From NCBI GenBank assembly GCA_003222935.1, contig QHXL01000221.1:1-5085 (forward strand): a stretch of DNA of 5,085 nt. The letters run 5' to 3'. The notes beneath the pieces were generated by a model. It was given only the letters and a program-made list of their open reading frames with translations. It searched no databases and was not told the DNA's origin. Position numbers and translations under genes: made by a program. Source of the DNA: Acidobacteriota bacterium. Lineage in GTDB: Bacteria; Acidobacteriota; Blastocatellia; Pyrinomonadales; Pyrinomonadaceae. Numbering within the stretch: the stretch's first letter is position 1; every line of letters begins with the position of its first letter. Positions 1 through 5,085 of this stretch are shown here, piece by piece.

Positions 1-962
1 TTTCCATTCTCCGAGCTGCCGGCAATATTCCCCGAACAATCGTCGATGATGTTTCCGCCCGCGAGCGTCGACATTCTTCCATCTGCGATCTTGATGATCC
101 GGTTGATGCGTTGATCGGCAACGAGTATCTCGCCTTTCTTGTTCACGATGATATTCTCGGGCTCGACGAACTCCGCCGTGGCGATCGGGCCCTGTGTGTA
201 GATCGGACACCATTCTCGTTTATAAGGTTGACCCGCGACGAGTGTGATCGCGCCAGTAGCGAGGTCGATCTTTCCAACGAAACGGCCAAAGCTGTAAGAG
301 CCAAAAATGATATTACCCTGCGGATCGATCGCCATGCCGCTGATCTGATTCGGGAGAATAAATTTTCCGTCTGGCGTCCTTAGGGTCGACACAATTCCAT
401 TCGAGCTGATCTTGCGAATCACGCTAAAAGCCTTCCTGTTCTTCCTCTCGATTTTCCTTGCCGGGTCACTCAAATTGAAATTGTCGGTGACGAAATTAGT
501 GCCGATCGTGTCCTTTATCTTGTCGGCGCTGTCGGTCAGATAAATATTATCGTACTTGTCGATCGTCATCAGGCCGATGGAATTGAAACCGGCTGTCGCG
601 AGCGGGCCGTCTTCGAGCTTGTAGCTGTAATCCTGTCCCGCGAACTTCTTCAGCGTAACAATGTTGTCAGCCGACACGACGATCTTGTAAATGACCTTGC
701 CGTCGTGAGCGTAAAGATTGTCTTTGGAATCGATGATCAGATCGTACCAAGCGCGGTCCATCCCGCCGATGACCGGACCTTGTTTTGAAAGGTTCGTGAT
801 CGTGCCATTGGGCGCGATCTTCACCAGGCCGTACTTTCGCGTGACGAAAACATTGTCCTTGCTGTCGACGACAATGTGGTGAGGCTCGGCAAGAACGCTT
901 GCATCTTGAGCCGATACGTTGATTGCAAAAACCATCGTAGCTAACAGGAACAAGTATTTCAT
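1..962 (-). CDS. Exported NHL-repeat beta-propeller protein, partial (C-terminus beyond left edge)
   Basis: The frame opens at ATG 962-960 and stays open to the window edge, giving 320 complete codons without a stop. An AAGGAA ribosome site (971-976) lies 8 nt upstream. Residues 1-18 form a signal peptide (MKYLFLLATM, then VSA before Gln19), so the product should be exported. The rest reads as successive NHL-type blades, each with a hydrophobic run, D-x-x-G/D-N-I/L-h and a following 'h-x-K-I' strand: about 26-60 (IVVDSKDNVFVT), 70-108 (LIIDSKDNLYAHDG), 125-197 (MTIDKYDNIYLTDS), 204-245 (MAIDPQGNIIFGS) and 266-303 (IIVNKKGEILVADQ). Short LAGG/VAGQ ends precede Gly/Asp-rich turns, as in NHL proteins. 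Five blades are visible and a sixth probably lies outside. The third blade carries a Lys/Asn/Asp-rich insertion at about 146-178. NHL propellers usually serve as binding scaffolds; no ligand or enzymatic residues can be assigned. An SMP-30/gluconolactonase-like label is possible but less specific. It starts 79 nt after the preceding lipoprotein gene and may share its transcript. Confidence 0.85.
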   Translation of the reverse strand, partial: MKYLFLLATMVFAINVSAQDASVLAEPHHIVVDSKDNVFVTRKYGLVKIAPNGTITNLSKQGPVIGGMDRAWYDLIIDSKDNLYAHDGKVIYKIVVSADNIVTLKKFAGQDYSYKLEDGPLATAGFNSIGLMTIDKYDNIYLTDSADKIKDTIGTNFVTDNFNLSDPARKIERKNRKAFSVIRKISSNGIVSTLRTPDGKFILPNQISGMAIDPQGNIIFGSYSFGRFVGKIDLATGAITLVAGQPYKREWCPIYTQGPIATAEFVEPENIIVNKKGEILVADQRINRIIKIADGRMSTLAGGNIIDDCSGNIAGSSENG

Positions 963-970
963 TTTAGGGT

Positions 971-976
971 TTCCTT
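971..976 (-). promoter_or_regulatory. Ribosome binding site of the NHL-repeat gene
   Basis: On the minus strand this reads AAGGAA and is 8 nt from the ATG at 962-960. It supports that start, which also gives the complete signal peptide. Confidence 0.6.
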
Positions 977-1041
977 TGGCCTTCTTCGTCGATGAGGTAC
1001 AAAAACTAGAAGGGGTGCCCACGGAGAGACACTCCTACAAT

Positions 1042-2295
1042 TTACTTGCACGGTGGTATCGGAGTGAGCGTGTATTTCTCGGTACCGGTACCTGTATAAA
1101 CTTTATCTCCGGTAATTTGGCCAGCACCACCGCCGGTCATTGTTCCCGGCTTGCCGATACCGTCGGGCAGGGAAATGGTGTAATTGCCGGTGCCATTAGC
1201 ATTGAATGGTCCAGTGTAGCTATACGTACCTGTTAGCCCGCCAGAGAGTTGCATGGTGATCCCGCCGCCTGTGAGCTTGAATGGTTTCATAATGTCGCAG
1301 ACCGCAGTATTGGTCTGAAAGTCATCGAGACCACCGACGATCTGGTACGAGCCTACAACTTCACTTTTACCTTCACTTTTACCTTCACGTTCACCTGCCC
1401 CGCCTTTACACTGATCAGCAATTTCTTTAAGCTTCCGACCTTTTTCCGCAAAATCATCTGGTAAAGAAGCACCGAAGAATTGGTTCAATTTTCCCAGAAA
1501 GATCAAATCTTCAAGAGCCTTGAAGGCATGCTTGCAATCCAGTTCTGCCGCAGCTATTTGTTTGAGAACGACTTGATCATCGAATTGATCAAGAAGGGAT
1601 TTCACTTTCTCATCGAGTTCATTGTCACTTAATGAATTTTCGCCGGCGAGCCTTTTTAAGCGCTCAGGTTGAACTAATTCACCGAGTTCTTGTGCTATCC
1701 GCGCGCTCGCGCGATCTGCCTGCAGCTGTAAAGTTACCGCCCACGCGGAATCCGAACCGCTGCCAACACCCGCACCGCTAAAGTGCATTAACTTGATCTT
1801 GATCTCTTTACTTTTCGGGTCGACCACCGCGAGGTGATAGTCTCGTCCATCGCCTTCATAGCCGAAGATGATCTGTTCCTTGGCAGGAATCTCCTTTGCC
1901 GGAACTATCGTCAACGTCGCCATTTCCTTGAAGAACAGACCTGAAGGTTCGAGTTGAACGGCGGTCGGAGTGTTATTAGCGAGCGGTGCCCCATCAAGGC
2001 TCTTGACCGCGGTCATTCTTATCTCAGTCTCTGCCTCGAGAGCGTTCGCAGGTACATCAAGTGTGAAGCTGCTCCCATCGGCTGTAGTTAGCGACACACT
2101 TCCCCCGTCATTCGAAATCTTATTGGTGGCAGTTTGCGTATTGTCGAGTTGTACCTGGACGTCGAGACCGGTGGCAGGGGTCGTCAAATCGATTCTCGGA
2201 CCCTTGCTCGTTGGGCGAACGGAGTTGATCCATTTGCACGAAATCGATAGAACTGCGAATAGGATTGCTGCTATTACCAGATTCTTTTTTGCCAT
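1042..2295 (-). CDS. Probable lipoprotein with ZU5-like domain, helical middle and glycine-rich C-terminus
   Basis: This 417-residue protein starts with MAKKN, a hydrophobic stretch (6-19) and Cys20 in the context LSIS-C. That fits a type II (lipoprotein) signal, although Ser instead of Leu at -3 is not the commonest lipobox. Residues about 63-178 resemble the ZU5-like beta module of bacterial surface proteins: GGSVSL, then DVPANAL, the PSGLFF stretch followed by TLTIVP, and a closing HFSGAGVG. Residues about 183-297 are predicted mainly helical and charged, with Cys254 and Cys296. A GERE/GKSE/GKSE spacer (301-312) comes from a 12-bp tandem repeat. The C-terminal part (about 314-417) is Gly/Thr-rich and beta-like, with Cys333 and Cys416. 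The even number of mature-domain cysteines could allow two disulfides in the periplasm or outside. A GAGAGA ribosome site supports the start. ZU5-type modules are generally interaction domains; no enzyme motif is visible and the function is unknown. Lipoprotein call moderate, ZU5-like fold moderate, C-terminal fold unassigned. Confidence 0.85.
   Translation of the reverse strand: MAKKNLVIAAILFAVLSISCKWINSVRPTSKGPRIDLTTPATGLDVQVQLDNTQTATNKISNDGGSVSLTTADGSSFTLDVPANALEAETEIRMTAVKSLDGAPLANNTPTAVQLEPSGLFFKEMATLTIVPAKEIPAKEQIIFGYEGDGRDYHLAVVDPKSKEIKIKLMHFSGAGVGSGSDSAWAVTLQLQADRASARIAQELGELVQPERLKRLAGENSLSDNELDEKVKSLLDQFDDQVVLKQIAAAELDCKHAFKALEDLIFLGKLNQFFGASLPDDFAEKGRKLKEIADQCKGGAGEREGKSEGKSEVVGSYQIVGGLDDFQTNTAVCDIMKPFKLTGGGITMQLSGGLTGTYSYTGPFNANGTGNYTISLPDGIGKPGTMTGGGAGQITGDKVYTGTGTEKYTLTPIPPCK
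1360..1395. repeat. 12-bp tandem repeat, three copies, in frame inside the lipoprotein gene
   Basis: On the plus strand two identical units (TTCACTTTTACC at 1360-1371 and 1372-1383) are followed by a third with two substitutions (TTCACGTTCACC, 1384-1395). Read on the minus strand they encode GERE-GKSE-GKSE. The unit is a multiple of three, so changes in copy number would only lengthen or shorten a charged linker between the helical middle and the beta-rich C-terminus. Confidence 0.9.
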
Positions 2296-2302
2296 ACTGT
2301 GA

Positions 2303-2308
2303 TCTCTC
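2303..2308 (-). promoter_or_regulatory. Ribosome binding site of the lipoprotein gene
   Basis: It reads GAGAGA on the minus strand, 7 nt before the ATG at 2295-2293. The match to the consensus is moderate, but the start it supports gives the complete lipoprotein signal. Confidence 0.45.
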
Positions 2309-2531
2309 GTCCTCAGCCTTTCGTGAACTGACTTCTACTCCACGTCTTGACTTCATTTCAGGGACACGACAACTCCGGAGCCAGGTTGCAGTGGAAGCGT
2401 AAAGGTGGTGAGTTGACCTCTACTTCATCACAATCTGGCTGTTCTCAATTCGAAGATTCTCGGGATCGGTTTTTAGGACCATCTCTATCAACATTCCCGC
2501 GAAGTGTTGGTAGGAAGCACACTCGTTTACG

Positions 2532-3899
2532 TCACCTGTCCTTGCCCAACAGATAGTGTTCACTGCTGTATTTTTTATTTAACAGGTGAAGGATGCGTCC
2601 GCCTTTTGTGGCTTCGAACCAGGCGGAAAAATTCGAGAGTTTGCCCTTTTGATCGGTAGTGCTTATATCCCAGTTGCCGACGATGTATCTGCCGACTTCC
2701 TTTTCGGAGGCATAGACATTATTGGTCACCGCCTTTACTTCTGTTCTGTAACTCGTGCCGTTTACGAAGACGTATTTGAGATTGGAAACCGTGATATTCA
2801 TTCCCGCGTAGTTTCCCGAGGAAACGAAATAATATTGGGTAAATGCTCCGGCGCCGGCCTGCCAGCTCCCAATCAAGTCGCTCTTGCCGATCGCGAAACG
2901 GTTGTACCCTGACAAATTTTCAATCGTGTCCATGGAGGGGAATTGCCGGGAGAAGGAATCTTTCGTGGGCGTGACGATCTCGTAGCAATATGCTGTTCCG
3001 TTTTTAGGAATCACCCGGAAGCTCACAAAAACGCTTTTGCCAGTCGCCTTTTCGGTCGCGTCCGCCTGTACAAAGTAATAGGGAAAGTCCTTAAGCACGC
3101 TGTAGTTGGTCGGGTAAAGATTCCTGATGGTGTATTTATTTGCAGCGATCTTATTCCAATAGGAGTTCGAAAGGTCCTGCCGCATTTCATCCGTCATGGT
3201 AATGCCGTAGTGCAATAGAACCGTTGTGTCGCCTTTTGTTACTTCGACCCAATCACTTTTTATCGCGGCATTCCATCCGTCGTCGAAATTGGATGTAGCG
3301 AACGTATAGCCCTCGCCGGCGAATTGGGTAACAGGAGGTTGAGCGCCACTCCGGTTCCCTACTGCTTGCGCCTGCTGGTTCTCTCCAGTTGCATTCAACT
3401 GTTTGCCGGGTCCAGTCTTTAACTTAATCGAGGAAGCGAAGGCTTCGATAGCAGGAAGATGATCCCGGCTGTTGAACATCGCCGAGACGCTAAATTTCCT
3501 GCCGTTTCCCGAATACGTGCTCATCAAAACGGCACCCGGCCCGAGGTCATTCTGAAAGGCAGCCCCACCCGTTATGATCTTCCAGCCAGCGGCCGTTCTT
3601 TCAGGTTCGATCTCAGGACGGGCGTTAACCTTGAACTGACGTACAACAAATTCCTGCCAATCGCTTTCGAAATCCTGCGCTGGATTGCCGACGCTTTCAC
3701 CGCTCGCACGAACAGTTATCAAAGCATAAGTGCCTTTGCTCTCATCGGATGTCGCGTAAATAATAGCGCCGGGTTTCTCCTGTCTTTTCCAGCCCGCTGG
3801 TGGCCGGTACGTGGCAATATCGAATGTTTCAGTAGTTTGTGCGAAAGAATTAGCCGAGAGAGACAAGACGCAGGCAATCAACAAAAGTATTGGTTTCAT
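2532..3899 (-). CDS. Exported three-domain protein of unknown function with C-terminal lipocalin-like domain
   Basis: This 455-residue protein starts at ATG 3899-3897, chosen because a GAGGA site lies 8 nt upstream and residues 1-20 (MKPILLLIAC to SFA, before Gln21) make a clean signal peptide. The frame extends to a TTG at 3977, but that extension runs through a pseudogene remnant in the wrong frame and lacks a signal. Three parts are visible. Residues 24-161 form a beta-rich domain beginning YRPPAGW and ending AIEAFASSIKLK. A Gln/Gly/Asn/Pro linker follows (162-192). Residues about 195-335 contain NFDDGW, DWVEVTKGDTTVLLHYG and a YYFVQAD stretch. Residues about 340-455 begin LIGSWQAG, followed by a YYFVSSGNYAG stretch, and end with KGGRILHLLNKKY; this is the pattern of a lipocalin-like barrel. 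From memory, the last two parts resemble uncharacterised secreted proteins common in Bacteroidota; this was not searched. No catalytic motif is seen. It is flanked upstream by a remnant of a paralog of its first domain. Confidence 0.88.
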   Translation of the reverse strand: MKPILLLIACVLSLSANSFAQTTETFDIATYRPPAGWKRQEKPGAIIYATSDESKGTYALITVRASGESVGNPAQDFESDWQEFVVRQFKVNARPEIEPERTAAGWKIITGGAAFQNDLGPGAVLMSTYSGNGRKFSVSAMFNSRDHLPAIEAFASSIKLKTGPGKQLNATGENQQAQAVGNRSGAQPPVTQFAGEGYTFATSNFDDGWNAAIKSDWVEVTKGDTTVLLHYGITMTDEMRQDLSNSYWNKIAANKYTIRNLYPTNYSVLKDFPYYFVQADATEKATGKSVFVSFRVIPKNGTAYCYEIVTPTKDSFSRQFPSMDTIENLSGYNRFAIGKSDLIGSWQAGAGAFTQYYFVSSGNYAGMNITVSNLKYVFVNGTSYRTEVKAVTNNVYASEKEVGRYIVGNWDISTTDQKGKLSNFSAWFEATKGGRILHLLNKKYSSEHYLLGKDR

Positions 3900-3907
3900 A
3901 GAGATTT

Positions 3908-3912
3908 TCCTC
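3908..3912 (-). promoter_or_regulatory. Ribosome binding site that fixes the start of the three-domain protein
   Basis: It reads GAGGA on the minus strand, 8 nt before the ATG at 3899-3897. It decides against the upstream in-frame TTG at 3977-3975, which would add 26 residues (MFACDRSLQ...) in front of the signal peptide. Confidence 0.7.
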
Positions 3913-3928
3913 GTTGATAGGATCAGGC

Positions 3929-4054
3929 TTATCTCGGTTTCACTGAAACGCTGAAGGCTTCGATCGCAGGCAAACAATCTTCGCTGTTGAAGACCACTGC
4001 CTTTCCACGAAATGTGTTACCCGGTTTTGTGCTTGCTGCTAAATTTTCGAACGA
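3929..4054 (-). pseudogene. 3' remnant of a paralog of the three-domain protein's first domain
   Basis: In the minus frame ending at TAA 3931-3929 the translation includes FENLAAS, TKPGNTFRGKAVV and FNSEDCLPAIEAF, and ends SVSVKPR. It aligns with residues about 115-161 of the adjacent gene (FQND..., STYSGNGRKFSVSAM, FNSRDHLPAIEAF, ASSIKLK), with a short gap near the start. At DNA level 3953-3991 matches 3438-3476 at 31 of 39 positions. The open stretch runs back only to a TAG at 4078-4076, with no start codon or signal peptide and nothing homologous further upstream, so the 5' part is lost. The stop falls where the domain ends, whereas the intact gene continues into a linker and two more domains, so the lost gene probably had this domain last or alone. 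The TAA is 29 nt upstream of the intact gene's ATG. Confidence 0.75.
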
Positions 4055-4147
4055 AAAGTGAAGGAAGGGGTAGAACTAAGGTAACACAGTTAGCTGGGAA
4101 CCGAGGTAAATAATCTAGAGAGGTTCATCCAAAATAAAGGAGATTGC

Positions 4148-4251
4148 GAAGGAAGGGCGTCAAATGTCCGACGAACTTTAGTTTGTCGATCTTTCGAATC
4201 TCTGACGCAACGACAAACTAAAGTTCGTCGGACATTTGACGCCCTTCCTTC
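4148..4251. repeat. Perfect 41-bp inverted repeat with 22-nt loop
   Basis: The left arm (4148-4188) and right arm (4211-4251) are exact reverse complements over 41 bp, separated by 22 nt (4189-4210). Pairing stops at both ends: 4189 and 4210 are both A, 4147 and 4252 are both C. The inner 20 bp of each arm (4169-4188, 4211-4230) is itself a near-palindrome around AACTTTAGTT. It begins 73 bases past the stop codon of the VWA-type gene. A transcript of either strand would fold into a very long hairpin. In the direction of the upstream gene no T-run follows the hairpin, and on the plus strand the eight T at 4275-4282 come only after 23 more bases, so it is not a standard intrinsic terminator. 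A small non-autonomous (MITE/REP-like) element or a transcript-end barrier are the likely readings; no clear target duplication flanks it. Confidence 0.95.
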
Positions 4252-4323
4252 CCAACTTGCACTGATTCGACCGCTTTTTTTTCTGGTCCCTTACTTTTGC
4301 AAGAGGCTTTTAGATAGTCGCGG

Positions 4324-5085
4324 CTAATCTACAATTGTGAACGATCTCGATCGCGATATAGTCGTTGCACCGCTGACCGTTATTTTCAACTCATAAGATC
4401 CCGCCGGTATCTTCTCAAGAGGCAATCCGCCAACGAACTGGCTACGTCCAATGGCATCAGCATCCGGCAATTCACCCGGCAGTTGAGCCAGCGTAGTACC
4501 CTCACGACTAAGCTCAATTGTCAGCTTTGGCTTAGCAATACCCGGAGGAGTGTAGACCGTGAAAAAGAATGGCACCTGCTTCATCGATCTCGAAACTGGT
4601 TCACCCAGGAACGGGTTCACGATCATGTCAGAGACGTGAAAGGGATTGGTCATCTTCACATCCGCGCCGTTCGCGGGTTCCGCTCGCTTCAGAACAACAA
4701 CATCACTCAGTCGCAAGCTGGTCTCATCCGTTGCTGACACTTCGAGTTTTGTTGTGCGCACACTCGCACGGCCAGAGGGGGCATCATAGGCAATAATGTC
4801 CAGAGTGTATCGATCAGGCGGAAGGTTCGCTTCGCGATAAAACAGGACTCGGCCTTTCTTTGCCTCGTCGGCTTTGTCGAGCGTTCCGTTTAGTCGATAT
4901 TGATTGCTTATCTTCGCCACTACATCGCCGGTCCCATTCTTAACCAAAGCGAGGATTGAAAAATCAGTGTCATATGACTTCCTTTCCTGGTCCAGCTTCA
5001 TAGTGAACGCCGACATTGGTACATCAGCAATAACCGCAGCGAGTCCTAACCGCTCGCGTTCCGGGAAGCTGAAACCTCCGACATA
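4324..5085 (-). CDS. C-terminal part of a probable VWA-domain (VWFA-related) secreted protein, partial
   Basis: The frame ending at TAG 4326-4324 is open to the right edge, giving 253 residues (first YVGGFSFPERE). The true start is outside. The internal ATG at 5016-5014 has no ribosome site and sits inside conserved sequence, so it should not be used as the start. Landmarks in window numbering are FYREANLPPDRYTLDIIAYD (82-101), DAPSGRASVR (101-110), LRLSDVVVLKRAEP (124-137), NPFLGEPVSRS (157-167), VPFFFTVYTPPG (171-182) and GLPLEKIPAGSYELKITVSG (220-239). This order is what I know from the C-terminal tail of acidobacterial 'VWFA-related domain' proteins, which have a signal peptide and a von Willebrand A domain upstream. 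The tail looks like beta-sandwich modules and its role is unknown. The VWA domain itself, with its metal site, is not in the window, so the call rests on the tail alone. The perfect inverted repeat lies just downstream of its stop. Confidence 0.8.
   Translation of the reverse strand, partial: YVGGFSFPERERLGLAAVIADVPMSAFTMKLDQERKSYDTDFSILALVKNGTGDVVAKISNQYRLNGTLDKADEAKKGRVLFYREANLPPDRYTLDIIAYDAPSGRASVRTTKLEVSATDETSLRLSDVVVLKRAEPANGADVKMTNPFHVSDMIVNPFLGEPVSRSMKQVPFFFTVYTPPGIAKPKLTIELSREGTTLAQLPGELPDADAIGRSQFVGGLPLEKIPAGSYELKITVSGATTISRSRSFTIVD

Larger units (their letters stand above)
3900..4323. other. 424-base gap between the VWA-type gene and the three-domain gene
   Basis: This gap holds the paralog remnant (to about 4054), the long inverted repeat (4148-4251) and two plain stretches. 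In 4076-4147 I see no reading frame and no promoter with credible -35/-10 spacing. 4252-4323 has a run of eight T on the plus strand (4275-4282) and otherwise nothing recognisable. The promoter of the three-domain gene presumably lies somewhere here but cannot be placed by eye. Confidence 0.6.

Noticed and set aside
963..1041. Possible terminator hairpin in the gap after the lipoprotein gene (GGAG...CTCC, then TTTTTG on the minus strand)
   Set aside because: The stem is only 4 bp and the T-run is separated by about 20 bases; too weak to call.
1081..1092. 12-bp palindrome GGTACCGGTACC
   Set aside because: It lies inside the lipoprotein coding sequence and is explained by Gly-Thr codons in a Gly/Thr-rich stretch.
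2120..2356. A 78-codon minus-strand frame overlapping the start of the lipoprotein gene
   Set aside because: It is rich in Arg/Ser, has no recognisable motif and overlaps the well-supported lipoprotein start in another frame.
2420..2578. A frameshift at the A6 run (2571-2576) extending the three-domain protein by about 50 residues
   Set aside because: The annotated end (KKYSSEHYLLGK) looks like the natural end of this family, so switching frame before it would destroy a good C-terminus.
3459..3917. A 152-codon plus-strand frame opposite the three-domain gene
   Set aside because: It is antisense to a well-supported coding region with signal peptide and has no recognisable domain.
3900..3977. 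26-residue N-terminal extension of the three-domain protein from a TTG at 3977
   Set aside because: It overlaps the paralog remnant in a different frame, lacks a signal peptide and is beaten by the ATG at 3899 with GAGGA 8 nt upstream.
4148..4282. The inverted repeat plus eight T as a rho-independent terminator
   Set aside because: The T-run begins 23 bases after the stem and only suits plus-strand transcripts, for which no gene is seen upstream. On the minus strand no T-run follows the stem.
4483..4796. Two overlapping plus-strand frames opposite the VWA-tail gene
   Set aside because: Both are antisense to a recognised conserved coding region and have Arg/His/Ser-rich composition typical of shadow frames.
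4324..5016. The VWA-tail gene beginning at the ATG at 5016
   Set aside because: The same frame stays open to the window edge with conserved-looking sequence, and no ribosome site precedes this ATG. The gene is cut by the window, not short.

Overview
The window reads as a piece of chromosome from a Gram-negative-type bacterium, most probably an Acidobacteriota member of the Blastocatellia/Pyrinomonadaceae sort. The basis is recognition, not a search: the partial gene at the right edge ends with a conserved tail that I associate with acidobacterial 'VWFA-related' secreted proteins, base composition is moderate, and every gene carries, or is expected to carry, an export signal. No RNA gene, CRISPR array, transposase or phage gene is visible.

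All supported genes lie on the minus strand, so the order of transcription is right to left. (1) 5085-4324 is the C-terminal 253 residues of a probable VWA-domain secreted protein whose start lies outside the window. (2) 4323-3900 is a 424-base gap. It holds a perfect 41-bp inverted repeat (4148-4188 / 4211-4251) with a 22-nt loop, and a broken 3' end of a gene (about 4054-3929) paralogous to the first domain of the next gene. (3) 3899-2532 encodes a 455-residue exported protein of unknown function with three apparent domains, the last one lipocalin-like. (4) 2295-1042 encodes a 417-residue probable lipoprotein with a ZU5-like beta domain, a helical middle and a glycine-rich beta C-terminus. 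An in-frame 12-bp tandem repeat sits between the last two. (5) 962-1 is the N-terminal 320 residues of an exported NHL-repeat beta-propeller running off the left edge.

The genes share an envelope or extracellular destination but no pathway can be read from them. The gaps between them (424, 236 and 79 bases) argue against one tight operon; only the last two genes might be co-transcribed. No convincing promoter or intrinsic terminator was found by eye.

The most interesting items are the long perfect inverted repeat, which looks like a mobile or REP/MITE-like hairpin and not a terminator, and the paralog remnant beside it. Together they suggest a site of past duplication and deletion. I see no evidence of a complete new defence, mobile or metabolic system here.
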